This document shows, piece by piece, positions 1-8,233 of a DNA stretch of 64,000 nt (its first letter is position 1; every line of letters begins with the position of its first letter). The translations under genes were made by a program, and so were the position numbers. Origin of the DNA: Bacillota bacterium (GTDB lineage Bacteria > Bacillota_I > Bacilli_A > RF39 > UBA660); assembly GCA_023460995.1 (NCBI GenBank), contig JAEWOE010000006.1, forward strand, positions 868,001 through 932,000, given 5' to 3'. The notes beneath the pieces are model-generated. The model searched no databases. It worked only from the letters and a program-made list of their open reading frames with translations, and was not told where the DNA came from.

Positions 1-58
1 AAGATGTAAAAACATGGAGTATGGATGGAATTATAGTAGACTAAAAGGAGGTTATTTT

Positions 59-562
59 ATGAAGAATAACAAATTAGTTTTAGCACTTATAATGGGACTT
101 GTGGTAGGCTTAACAATAGGTGCATTTACAACATATTTTATTATGAAAACAGGTCAAACAAAACAGTTAGAAGAGTATAAGAGTGAAAACCTTACTATTA
201 CACAAAAACTTTCTTTAGAAATAAAAAAGTTAACATTAAAAAGTGCCACATATAATTATGTTGATGCTGTTGAAAATGCAGTATCAGTATTAAAAGAAAA
301 AGACAGTAAGTATGCAATAAAACCAGGTATGTATATGCTAAAACAAACGAATGTTTTAACAGAAGTTAATGAAGAAACATTAGAAGTATTACCTGATGCT
401 GTAACAATATCTGATATTGATTTTGGAAAAGAAGGTCCAAACCTAAATAGTATGGTTTATATTAATGAAAAAGGTAAAGTTAGTGAAGCGGTATTTTATG
501 TAGATGGTTTTCAAATCACATATGATATAGTTGGTACTAAAGTGACAGAAGTAGAGAAATAA
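59..562 (+). CDS. Membrane-anchored extracytoplasmic protein, unknown function
   Basis: 167 residues. The ATG at 59 is chosen over an in-frame ATG at 14 because AAAGGAGG sits just upstream. One hydrophobic segment (about residues 6-28) follows a short Lys/Asn N-terminus, so it is probably a signal anchor with the rest outside. A helical segment (about 32-65) is followed by a mixed alpha/beta tail ending in a short beta-rich portion. The size and layout (TM helix, amphipathic helix, small globular tail) resemble a minor pilin, but there is no G/F-x-x-x-E processing motif, so I do not call it one. It is 35 bp upstream of another small membrane protein. I do not recognise a family. Confidence 0.6.
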   Translation: MKNNKLVLALIMGLVVGLTIGAFTTYFIMKTGQTKQLEEYKSENLTITQKLSLEIKKLTLKSATYNYVDAVENAVSVLKEKDSKYAIKPGMYMLKQTNVLTEVNEETLEVLPDAVTISDIDFGKEGPNLNSMVYINEKGKVSEAVFYVDGFQITYDIVGTKVTEVEK

Positions 563-597
563 CATTATATTTAGTTAATTAAGATAGGAGAAATAAA

Positions 598-1197
598 ATG
601 CATTTTTTAAGAAAAAATTCAACTAAAGCTAAAAACATTCAAATGTTTAGAAAAAAAGAATTTAATTTAAATAAGTTTATAAATGACTATTATATGGATC
701 AAAATAGTGCTTATATAACTGTTAAAGTTGATGATTATAGTGATATTGTATCTAAATATTCTGTTGATAATTATGAATGGATTAATAAAGATTTTGCTGA
801 TCATTTAGAATTAATGGCATACTATATTCCAGTTGAGGAACCAATAGTAATTGAAATAACTGGCAAAAAATTCACAGATGAGCAAAAGAAAGTAATTGAA
901 AAAGTTATTAAAACATATTTTGGTCTTAAACTTGGTGATAAAATGCTTCTTCTAAATGAGAATCGTGATAAATATTTAATTCTTTTAGTATTTGGTGTTT
1001 TAAGCTTTTTAATGTTCTACCTTTTATTTATGAAAAATATAATAGGAACAGTCCTTGAAGTTGGATCATTAGTGTTTTGGTTTATTATGTGGTCATTTGC
1101 GGATTTAGCATTCTTACAAAGAAACAATTTAAAAATTGATAAACTGGAAGCTGGGCAGTTGTCGTCTGCAAAAGTGGCATTTTTAGATCAAGATTAA
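598..1197 (+). CDS. Two-TM membrane protein, unknown function
   Basis: 199 residues, ATG preceded by AGGAG. The N-terminal ~120 residues are soluble, starting with a basic stretch. Two adjacent hydrophobic segments (about 122-142 and 147-170) form a hairpin, followed by a short soluble tail. Probably co-transcribed with the upstream gene; a terminator hairpin overlaps its stop. No family recognised. Confidence 0.55.
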   Translation: MHFLRKNSTKAKNIQMFRKKEFNLNKFINDYYMDQNSAYITVKVDDYSDIVSKYSVDNYEWINKDFADHLELMAYYIPVEEPIVIEITGKKFTDEQKKVIEKVIKTYFGLKLGDKMLLLNENRDKYLILLVFGVLSFLMFYLLFMKNIIGTVLEVGSLVFWFIMWSFADLAFLQRNNLKIDKLEAGQLSSAKVAFLDQD

Positions 1198-1223
1198 AAG
1201 GAAATATTTATTTTCTTTTTTTG
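1196..1223 (+). terminator. Rho-independent terminator
   Basis: Stem 1196-1205 / 1210-1219 (one G-T pair), loop ATTT, then a T-run. It overlaps the stop codon of the preceding gene. Confidence 0.6.
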
Positions 1224-1327
1224 TTGTGGATCTTAGACAAGATTTCAATTTATACTTTTACTTTTAACAAGCAAAATGATGGTTCATACACTTTATATAG
1301 TATAAAAAAAGAATCATAAATATAGAG

Positions 1328-1365
1328 TCTTGGATTTAATAGATAAAATCCAAGATTTTTATTTT
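1328..1365 (+). terminator. Rho-independent terminator
   Basis: Perfect 10-bp stem (1328-1337 / 1346-1355, TCTTGGATTT and its complement) with an 8-nt loop and a T-rich tail. It lies about 100 nt after the previous terminator. The stretch between them has no convincing ORF, so it may back up the first terminator or end a short RNA. Confidence 0.75.
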
Positions 1366-1389
1366 GGGTAGATTAAATTATTTTATATG

Positions 1390-1398
1390 TGTTATAAT
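1390..1398 (+). promoter_or_regulatory. Extended -10 promoter of the pilin-Ig gene
   Basis: TGT-TATAAT with TATAAT at 1393-1398. No good -35; the extended TG motif compensates. Transcription would start about 10 nt before the SD (AGGTGA, 1405-1410). Confidence 0.6.
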
Positions 1399-1414
1399 TA
1401 TACTAGGTGATAGT

Positions 1415-2902
1415 ATGAGAGAGAATAAAGGTTTTACTCTAGTAGAAATGCTAGGGGTACTTATTATATTGATAGTGGTATTTATGATAATGTTCCCTTC
1501 ACTTACTAAAATAATAAAAGATACTAATGATAAAATAGATAATGCTACAATAACGGTTATAGAAGATGCGACAACTGATTTTTTATTAGAAAAAAATGAT
1601 ATATATCCTAAGAATGATGATTATACTTATTGTATAACTATTGAACAACTTATTGATAATGGAAATTTAACTAATAAAGAGATATCATCTTTAGATGATA
1701 CAGATAAGTTTGTTAAAACAACTTTTGAAAATGGAAAAAGTGTATATGTTTTAACTGATACATGTACAGTTTCAAAACCTAATATTGAGTTTGCACTTAT
1801 TGGTAATAACAATATGTCTTTTGAAGTCGGGGTAGGAGGACAATATGTTGAACCTGGTGCAAATGCTAAAAATAAGGCTGGGGAAGTAGTAAGTTATGTA
1901 ACAGAAATTATTAATAAAAATAAGGTGACAGTTGCATATGTTGATACCACTAAAATAGGTATATATACTATAAAATATAGTGCTACAATTGATGGGAAAG
2001 ATTATGCGATTGAAAGAATAGTTAAAGTAATTGATACAACTGCTCCAACAATTACAGTTAACCCGACGGAAGAAAAGATTTCTACATCTAATTCTACTTA
2101 TAACGTAATGGATGGTGTAATAGCATCAGATAATAGTGGAGATGTTCCTAAGGTGACGGCTAGTAGTAATTTAAGTTTAAAACAAATTGGAGTTTACACA
2201 ATCATTTATACAGCTGAAGATTCAAGCGGCAATAAGGAAACGTCTAGGAGGACTGTTATCGTTAAGGATCCTGCAAATGGTGACATTGTATATTATAATC
2301 CAGAATCAAATGCAAAATGCCCTTCAGCTAGTGCAGTAAGCACATCAGGAACTAAAACAGGATGTATGAAATGGTATGCTCTTAATTTTAGCGATACTGG
2401 AAATACAACAGTAAATTTATTACTTGATCATAATACAACATTAAGTGTAGCATTTAATTCTGACAACATAAGTACAACTATGAAAGAAGTTGCAGCAAGT
2501 TTAATAAGTGATACCTCTACTTGGAATGCAACTCTTAATGCAAGATTAATAACTGCTGCTGAAATAGCGCAAATTGTAGGGTATGATGAATTTGCTTCAA
2601 CTCAAAATGAAGTATATATTGATACTCTTACTTCAACAGCTCCTGAAAGTTTATCTGACTATCATTATGGTTGGTTATATGATAGATTAAATATAGCTTG
2701 TAAAGAAACCAGCAATTGTCCTAATAATATAGAAAATACGCCAGAAACTTCAACTTTATGGGGATACTGGACTTCTACTGCAAGATGGGGTTCTGTATGG
2801 GCTATGGATCGTGATAGTAGAATACATAGTGTATTACCTACCACTAATTCAGGTATCGGTGTACGTCCTGTTATAACAGTATCAAAAACAAAAGTATATT
2901 AG
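1415..2902 (+). CDS. Type IV pilin-like protein with Ig-like domains and a C-terminal surface domain
   Basis: 495 residues. The start at 1415 is chosen because AGGTGATAGT precedes it and it puts the prepilin motif at the N-terminus. Residues 1-6 are a short basic leader ending in KG, then F-T-L-V-E and a ~20-residue hydrophobic helix: a canonical class III signal for a PilD-type peptidase. About residues 120-285 hold two Ig-like/HYR-type beta modules; the first ends in the typical VIDTTAPTI joint. Residues ~290-495 form a separate domain with a GYWTSTA segment and a GVRPVITV end, a pattern of DUF6273/FGE- or lectin-like surface domains. Expected role: pilus-tip or minor-pilin adhesin exported by the machinery at 34.4-39.2 kb. 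The N-terminal call is firm; ligand and domain names are inference. Confidence 0.75.
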   Translation: MRENKGFTLVEMLGVLIILIVVFMIMFPSLTKIIKDTNDKIDNATITVIEDATTDFLLEKNDIYPKNDDYTYCITIEQLIDNGNLTNKEISSLDDTDKFVKTTFENGKSVYVLTDTCTVSKPNIEFALIGNNNMSFEVGVGGQYVEPGANAKNKAGEVVSYVTEIINKNKVTVAYVDTTKIGIYTIKYSATIDGKDYAIERIVKVIDTTAPTITVNPTEEKISTSNSTYNVMDGVIASDNSGDVPKVTASSNLSLKQIGVYTIIYTAEDSSGNKETSRRTVIVKDPANGDIVYYNPESNAKCPSASAVSTSGTKTGCMKWYALNFSDTGNTTVNLLLDHNTTLSVAFNSDNISTTMKEVAASLISDTSTWNATLNARLITAAEIAQIVGYDEFASTQNEVYIDTLTSTAPESLSDYHYGWLYDRLNIACKETSNCPNNIENTPETSTLWGYWTSTARWGSVWAMDRDSRIHSVLPTTNSGIGVRPVITVSKTKVY

Positions 2903-2909
2903 TAAACTG

Positions 2910-2935
2910 AAAGTTAGATTTTATCTAGCTTTTTT
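2910..2935. terminator. Convergent terminator
   Basis: Stem 2910-2919 / 2923-2932 with loop TTT and T-runs on both strands. It lies between two converging genes and can serve both. Confidence 0.7.
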
Positions 2936-4206
2936 ATATTCCATAAATCATAACATGTTACAAAGATAATCCCAAAAGTTATTGATATAATATGTCCCCA
3001 CATACCTATTCTAAATGATGTAAACAAGGCTAGTGTAGAGGTTTTTATAATAATACCCATTAATGTTCCATACATACTTATTTTTGCTTTTCCCATAGCC
3101 TGTAAACTTGCAGAAAGGGGTGATTGAATATATTGTAGTAGAAACACAGGAGCAAGTATTTTTATATAGTTTATTCCTTCATCAGTATTGTATATGAATT
3201 TTAAAAAGAATTCTGGATAAAGAAATAAGATTACCGTTACAGGAATACCAACTATTAATGAAAAAAAGATTGCTTGTTTTATTTTTCTTCTAACATTATT
3301 CATATCTTTACAAACATAACTTTTAGATATAACTGGTATTAATGCTTGGCTAATAGCCATTGTGAAGAACGAAGGTAAAAGTAACATAGGTAAAACATAA
3401 CCATTTATAACACCATACTCTCTTGTTATAAAAGTACTACTATAATTTAAACTTAATAATATAGTAGTAAGAATTATTGGCTCAAAGAAATAACCTATAT
3501 TTCCAATTAATCTACTTATAGTTGTAGGTATACTTATACTAAAAACATCAGATAAATTTTCTTTATTAGGTATTAAATCTTTTTTTTGTATTTTAAAGTT
3601 CTTAGGTAAAAAGAAGAATAAAATAATGATAGATGTAAGTTCACTTACAACATTAGATAGTATTATAAAAGCAATGGCGTAATCTAACCCCTTTAATAGA
3701 AATATAGGTACTCCTAGAAAAATAATAATTAGTCTTACCACATCTTCAACTATATTTGATATAACATGAGGAAACATTCTTTGTTTTCCAAAAAAATAAC
3801 CTCTAAGAATACTTGAAATACTTATAAATGGTAAAACAAATCCGATACATATTAGGCCATATCTAGTATTGCTTTCATGAAGTAAATTGTCTGATATAAA
3901 ACTACTAGATAGTATTAATATAAATATGATAATCAAATTTAGAATTAATGATATAGGAATAGTAGTAAAAACTAAATTCTTATTATTTTTAGTTTCTTCA
4001 GCTACTAATTTTGATATTGCAACTGGAAACCCCAATTGAGCAAAGGCAATAAGTAAACTAAAAGTAGGCATAATAAGCATATATGTCCCTATACCTTCAG
4101 TACCTAATATTCTAGTCATAACTATTTTTATTACCATACCTAGTATTTTAGTAACAAGTCCACCAATTAATAATATAAATGTTGATTTAATAAATTTACT
4201 TTTCAT
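2914..4206 (-). CDS. SpoVB/MurJ-type lipid flippase (MOP superfamily)
   Basis: 430 residues, ATG at 4206 with an AGGGTGA SD. A polytopic membrane protein with about 12 hydrophobic segments. The N-terminus (basic start, GG-V-KILG, RILGTEGIGTY, then a GFPVAISKLVAEE segment) is characteristic of the SpoVB/YtgP polysaccharide-biosynthesis branch of the MOP exporters, which flip undecaprenyl-linked precursors such as lipid II. It is shorter than typical SpoVB (about 500 residues), mainly at the C-terminus. In Bacillus, spoVB lies near comN-secDF, as here, which supports orthology, although this gene is on the opposite strand. It could instead be the general cell-wall flippase of this organism. Confidence 0.8.
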   Translation of the reverse strand: MKSKFIKSTFILLIGGLVTKILGMVIKIVMTRILGTEGIGTYMLIMPTFSLLIAFAQLGFPVAISKLVAEETKNNKNLVFTTIPISLILNLIIIFILILSSSFISDNLLHESNTRYGLICIGFVLPFISISSILRGYFFGKQRMFPHVISNIVEDVVRLIIIFLGVPIFLLKGLDYAIAFIILSNVVSELTSIIILFFFLPKNFKIQKKDLIPNKENLSDVFSISIPTTISRLIGNIGYFFEPIILTTILLSLNYSSTFITREYGVINGYVLPMLLLPSFFTMAISQALIPVISKSYVCKDMNNVRRKIKQAIFFSLIVGIPVTVILFLYPEFFLKFIYNTDEGINYIKILAPVFLLQYIQSPLSASLQAMGKAKISMYGTLMGIIIKTSTLALFTSFRIGMWGHIISITFGIIFVTCYDLWNIKKLDKI

Positions 4207-4362
4207 GATTCACCCTAGTTATTTATATGCTTGTCATACTATATTTATGGTTATATAATTTAATATGTAATATATTAAATAATTAAATCTCATGCTTAAA
4301 ATACAAATTAAAATGTACACAAAAAGTACATATTTCTAAAAAAGATATTGTATTTTTATTTT

Positions 4363-4391
4363 TTGATAGTAAAATGGAATTAGAGTTTAAT
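4363..4391 (+). promoter_or_regulatory. Promoter of the small pilin gene
   Basis: TTGATA (4363-4368), 17-bp spacer, TTTAAT (4386-4391). It is well placed 25 bp before the start codon. Confidence 0.65.
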
Positions 4392-4415
4392 ATAGTAGGG
4401 TGTATGGTGAATTAA

Positions 4416-4829
4416 ATGAAAGATAGTAAGGGTTTCGGATTAGTAGAGTTAATGATTGTCCTTGCAATAATAGTTTTTATATTAGATATAAGTATTCCCA
4501 AGGTACAATCTTATATCAGTAATAAAAAAGAGCATGAGGGTAATAGTGCTGTTTTAGAAGTAGCGGTATATAATGTTAAGACTTATGTCAGCGAACTTAA
4601 TAAAAGTTTAATTTTGGATATTAAAGATAATGGTAGTTATTATGTTTCAGATATAAAAGTTTCAATAGGCGGCACACTTCCTAGTGGTGATAGCTGGATA
4701 GTTATTGATGATAATAGAGTTATTCAGGGTCTATTTAAAGAACCTTGTGGTAGCAGCTATGCATATATTAGTTATGATGGCGAAGAATATGAAATATTAG
4801 AAGATACTGAATTAACAACTAAGCCATAG
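4416..4829 (+). CDS. Small type IV pilin-like protein
   Basis: 137 residues. A 6-residue leader ends in KG, followed by F-G-L-V-E and a long hydrophobic helix (residues 7-32). This is a class III prepilin signal with Glu5 of the mature protein retained. The mature part is short: an alpha-helix plus a ~70-residue beta-rich tail, the size of a major pilin or ComGC-like pseudopilin. It has its own promoter and stands alone. Of the pilin-like genes here it looks most like a shaft subunit, while the larger ones look like adhesin-tipped subunits; that division is inference. Confidence 0.78.
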   Translation: MKDSKGFGLVELMIVLAIIVFILDISIPKVQSYISNKKEHEGNSAVLEVAVYNVKTYVSELNKSLILDIKDNGSYYVSDIKVSIGGTLPSGDSWIVIDDNRVIQGLFKEPCGSSYAYISYDGEEYEILEDTELTTKP

Positions 4830-4921
4830 AAAGAAACAAATAATTTTCCTCGTTCGTAATGAAAATTATATATATAATTAGATAATATATTTATACAATA
4901 TAAGTATTAAGAGGTGTTTTT

Positions 4922-5869
4922 GTGGTACGTAATAAATTGAATAAGAGTTCATATAAATTTAAGGAAAGAATTCCGATGATACTTAAAGCAGCATTGATTA
5001 TACCTGCACTGTTTGTTACTTTACCATTTTTGTTAATTGTTTTCTTAAACTCAGCAAATTTATGGTTTTTACCTTTTGCACTTGGATGGTGTGTCTTAGT
5101 ATTTTTAAACTTATTTTATCGATTTAATATAGTATCAAAAGTAATACTTACTGATAAAAGAATAATAGTACCCAATAGAGGTTACCATAGACACGTTAGT
5201 GATGTAAGCGGATCAGTAATTATACGAAATGGACTAATTATGATTCCTTATGAAGAGTTATTAGATATAACTGTCAAAGAAAGAAATATTTACCTAACTT
5301 ATAAAGGTTTATCTAACTGTGTAGTACTAGATATTACTAATGAAGAAAAGTTTATTTCAATATTAAATACAAAATTACTAACACTAGGTTTAAATATTCC
5401 TATAAACATAGAAACTAATAATACTAAAGTAAGTGACTTTTTATTGTATAGTAATAATACATTAAAAAATACACCTACAATAATAATATTTATAATTTTT
5501 TTTACATTTCCAAACTTTGTTGGTTTTTATAATATTTTTAGTGGAAACTTAAATGATAGTCTTATTTTTACAGTATTAACTGCTTTAGTAACTATTATGT
5601 TTTTTACTGTTATATTTATGTATAAAGATATATTAATACTTTCTGATGAGGGAATCATCGAATCAACTAAAATAGGGGATATTGATCTAGGAGATAAAAA
5701 AATTCTTTATACAGATATTGTCAAAATAAAAGAAACAAATTGGCGAGTTGATATAAGATTAAAATCAAAAGGCTATATATATTTTGTTCCAACAAACAAA
5801 AAAGATTTTTGTCTAGAGTTATGTAAAAGAGTCGGAAAAAATAGATTACAAAATAAAAAAAATGAGTAA
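4922..5869 (+). CDS. Membrane protein with bacterial PH-like (bPH) domains
   Basis: 315 residues with a GTG start supported by AAGAGGTG upstream. Two N-terminal hydrophobic segments (about 20-40 and 45-66) are followed by a ~95-residue beta-rich domain containing a V-I-LTDKRI-I-V strand pattern typical of bacterial PH (YdbS/YdbT-type) domains. Two more TM segments (about 185-230) and a second short PH-like half (LSDEGII, YTDIVKIK) follow. Function of such proteins is generally unknown. It converges with the helicase gene across a shared terminator. Confidence 0.6.
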   Translation: MVRNKLNKSSYKFKERIPMILKAALIIPALFVTLPFLLIVFLNSANLWFLPFALGWCVLVFLNLFYRFNIVSKVILTDKRIIVPNRGYHRHVSDVSGSVIIRNGLIMIPYEELLDITVKERNIYLTYKGLSNCVVLDITNEEKFISILNTKLLTLGLNIPINIETNNTKVSDFLLYSNNTLKNTPTIIIFIIFFTFPNFVGFYNIFSGNLNDSLIFTVLTALVTIMFFTVIFMYKDILILSDEGIIESTKIGDIDLGDKKILYTDIVKIKETNWRVDIRLKSKGYIYFVPTNKKDFCLELCKRVGKNRLQNKKNE

Positions 5870-5886
5870 TTTTAATTTACTCATTT
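5860..5886. terminator. Bidirectional terminator
   Basis: Stem AAATGAGTAA (5860-5869) / TTACTCATTT (5877-5886), loop of 7, T-tracts on both strands. Each arm includes the stop codon of one of the converging genes. Confidence 0.7.
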
Positions 5887-7748
5887 ATTTTGTATATAAA
5901 CAATTTGTCTAATGTTCTAGTATATGCTACATACTTTTCAGTTAAACTATAATCTTCTTCAATAACTAATACTTTTGAAAATTCTAATCCTTTAGCTGTT
6001 TTGACACTATATACTTCATAATTATCACTTCTCAATTTTTCTTCTAATTCTATATCTTTTGTAATAATAACGATATCTTTATTATTAAAATTTTCAAGTA
6101 TATTATTATATACTTCTTTTTTATTTATATTAGTAATACTTACTTCATCACTATTTATTCCCATAGAAATCATTTTATTTTGAATAAACTGATTGCAATA
6201 ACTAGTTATTTGTTTACTATTACGATAATTTTCTAGTAATTTATAATTTAACACTTTATCAGTACAAAGTATTTCTTTAATTAGAGTATTTAATCCATCT
6301 ATACTTTTTTTATCAATATATTTTAAAATATTTTGATTAATATCGCCGTATAAATTCAAATGAGGACCTTTTTCCATATTAACTATTAATCTAAACTCAT
6401 TATCACTATAATCTTGCATTTCATCTATATACATATATTTATAATCATTATAAGTAGTAAATCCATATTTTAAATATAACCAAAGTATTATATAAATATA
6501 ACATTTATTACATCTTTCTTTGTTAACATAACTTTTTATATTTAATCCAAATTTTTTTGATAAGTCATGATATATAATATCAAGTATTTTCTTTAGATTA
6601 TCTTTTTTTAAATATTTCTTTGTTAAAACTTGCAATTCTACAAGTGTATCTTTCTCATCTTGTGTTTTTATGTTTGAACCATTAAGTAGTTTTTTTATCA
6701 TGTTATCATTACTAGTTAAAGAAGATAGTATTTTGCCTTCATTAAAGATCAATTTATTACTTATTTTAATTAGTTCAAGGTACTCTTTAAAATAATTATT
6801 CATAATATCATCTAAATAATTTATAAAACCATCACTATAAATAAACTTTAACATATCTTCATTTCCATCATCTTTATCTACTATTTTAACTTTAAAAGAG
6901 GGGATATAGATTTTAATCTTTTCTAAATAATATTCTTCCATAGGTAGCATTTTAACTGTTGTTAGTGATAAACTTCTATTAATTTTAGAAAGTTTGGATT
7001 GAAATATTCTAGATGGAGTAATAAAGACTAATTTACTTTTATTCATATCTTTATAATTATATATTAAATAGGATAGTCTATGTAGTAGAACAACTGTTTT
7101 GCCAGATCCAGCTACACCTTGAACAATACTATTAGTAAATAAGTCATCTCTAATAATTGAATTTTGATTAGACTGGATTGTTTTAATTATATCAGTAAAC
7201 TCATTACGAGTTTTTTTTGTTTCAAGGACTTTTTGTAAGAAAGTATCTTGAATATTCATATCAGATCCTCTTTTATATGAATCATATATATTTATTAGAA
7301 CTGAGTTGTCAATTTCAATTTGTCTTTTTAGGTTCAATTCAAATTTACTATCACCATAGGTAAAATCATCTTGATTATTCATATAATATAAGTTAGCAAC
7401 TGGACTACGCCAATCATATACTAAGTTTTTCTTTTGATCATCAATAATACTTTTTTCACCAATATACATCATTAAATTTTCTATATTATCTTCCTCAATA
7501 ATTTTCAGATCCATTCTACCAAAATAAGGGATATTTTTGGTATCATCAAATTCTTTTAAAATTCTACCTGAATTATATATTTTGTTTTTACAGTTTTGAA
7601 AATATTTACGTTCATCCCAATTAGGTGTACCAATATTTTCTACTTCCTTTCTCAATTTTTCAGTAGTATCAATAGTTTTCTTGATTTTTTCTTCGACAAT
7701 GGCCAATACTTCTTTCAAATAGCCTTGTTCTTCTTTAAAGTCATCCAT
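5877..7748 (-). CDS. HelD-like superfamily 1 helicase/ATPase
   Basis: 623 residues. The ATG at 7748 is chosen because GAGGAGGA precedes it; an upstream in-frame start at 7775 lacks an SD. Features in order: N-terminal coiled coil (about 10-50, HelD arm region), the family blocks YFGRMDL and DWRSPVANLYY (about 75-125), Walker A GVAGSGKT (about 211-218), Walker B-like YIDEMQDY, and a C-terminal VAYTRT motif VI. These match HelD/YvgS rather than UvrD or PcrA. HelD proteins bind RNA polymerase, recycle stalled complexes, and some classes remove rifampicin. The 5' leader holds a stem and two mini-ORFs, suggesting regulated expression. It is shorter than Bacillus HelD (about 770 residues). Confidence 0.82.
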   Translation of the reverse strand: MDDFKEEQGYLKEVLAIVEEKIKKTIDTTEKLRKEVENIGTPNWDERKYFQNCKNKIYNSGRILKEFDDTKNIPYFGRMDLKIIEEDNIENLMMYIGEKSIIDDQKKNLVYDWRSPVANLYYMNNQDDFTYGDSKFELNLKRQIEIDNSVLINIYDSYKRGSDMNIQDTFLQKVLETKKTRNEFTDIIKTIQSNQNSIIRDDLFTNSIVQGVAGSGKTVVLLHRLSYLIYNYKDMNKSKLVFITPSRIFQSKLSKINRSLSLTTVKMLPMEEYYLEKIKIYIPSFKVKIVDKDDGNEDMLKFIYSDGFINYLDDIMNNYFKEYLELIKISNKLIFNEGKILSSLTSNDNMIKKLLNGSNIKTQDEKDTLVELQVLTKKYLKKDNLKKILDIIYHDLSKKFGLNIKSYVNKERCNKCYIYIILWLYLKYGFTTYNDYKYMYIDEMQDYSDNEFRLIVNMEKGPHLNLYGDINQNILKYIDKKSIDGLNTLIKEILCTDKVLNYKLLENYRNSKQITSYCNQFIQNKMISMGINSDEVSITNINKKEVYNNILENFNNKDIVIITKDIELEEKLRSDNYEVYSVKTAKGLEFSKVLVIEEDYSLTEKYVAYTRTLDKLFIYKINE

Positions 7749-7752
7749 CTTT

Positions 7753-7832
7753 TTATCCTCCTCTAAACAACGCAAAAAACCACATTTTCATGTAGTATGT
7801 AATTACATTTGTGGTTTTTGCAAAACGTCCAT
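7753..7832 (-). promoter_or_regulatory. Leader of the HelD-like gene: hairpin plus candidate leader peptides
   Basis: On the minus strand a TTGCTT-17-TATAAT promoter (TATAAT at 7841-7836) would start transcription at about 7830. A 12-bp stem with one bulge (7821-7810 with 7784-7772) follows. Two short reading frames fit the leader: MDVLQKPQM (7832-7803) beginning at the predicted 5' end, and MKMWFFALFRGG (7791-7753), whose last codons form the SD of the helicase gene and whose stop is 4 nt before its ATG. Neither has an obvious SD of its own. The arrangement resembles ribosome-mediated attenuation leaders of resistance genes, by inference only. Confidence 0.4.
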
Positions 7833-7893
7833 TTAATTATATAATGTACGTAGGTGAAAAGCAATATAAATAAACAAAAATAATAGAAAATGC

Positions 7894-7922
7894 TTTCAAA
7901 AATTAATAAATTAATATATAAT
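7894..7922 (+). promoter_or_regulatory. Promoter of comN-secDF
   Basis: TTTCAA (7894-7899), 17-bp spacer, TATAAT (7917-7922), 30 bp upstream of the comN-like ATG. Divergent from the helicase promoter. Confidence 0.55.
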
Positions 7923-7952
7923 GTATCTAGGCATAAGCATGGAGGTATTTTT

Positions 7953-8222
7953 ATGGACATTGAATTTGGTTCATTAGAAGAACTTTATAAAAGATTAAAA
8001 CCAGCTTTAAAAACCAAAACTGAGGAAATGCGTCGAGATGGCTTTGATTATGTCAAAGAAGAAGATGTATGGAATTATTTAAAAGAAGTAAAATGGAGAA
8101 CATCTAGAAATTTAAATTTATATCAAATGGTAAGTGATGTACTTAATATTGATAATATTTTAATTGATAGTTATTTAAAAGATAAACTTAATCTAAAAGA
8201 AAGAAAAGTTTATTTTGAGTAG
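7953..8222 (+). CDS. comN: ComN-like post-transcriptional regulator
   Basis: 89 residues. The ATG at 7953 follows a good GGAGG; the longer in-frame start at 7890 lies inside the promoter. A small, charged, all-helical protein (pattern LKPALKTKTEEMRRDGF...EDVWNYL...KWR) of the Post_transc_reg family represented by Bacillus ComN/YrzD, which promotes accumulation of comE mRNA and localises to the poles and division site. It lies 11 bp upstream of secDF, the same neighbourhood as in Bacillus. Its mRNA target here is unknown. Confidence 0.7.
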   Translation: MDIEFGSLEELYKRLKPALKTKTEEMRRDGFDYVKEEDVWNYLKEVKWRTSRNLNLYQMVSDVLNIDNILIDSYLKDKLNLKERKVYFE

Positions 8223-8233
8223 GAGGAATTTAC

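Noticed and set aside
4310..4340. AAATGTAC / GTACATATTT inverted repeat upstream of the small pilin
   Set aside because: Could be an operator, but it is short, AT-rich and outside the promoter; not enough to claim regulation.
7763..7960. 65-codon minus-strand frame across the helD/comN divergent promoters
   Set aside because: Runs through both promoter regions, has no SD and low-complexity Phe/Tyr/Leu composition.
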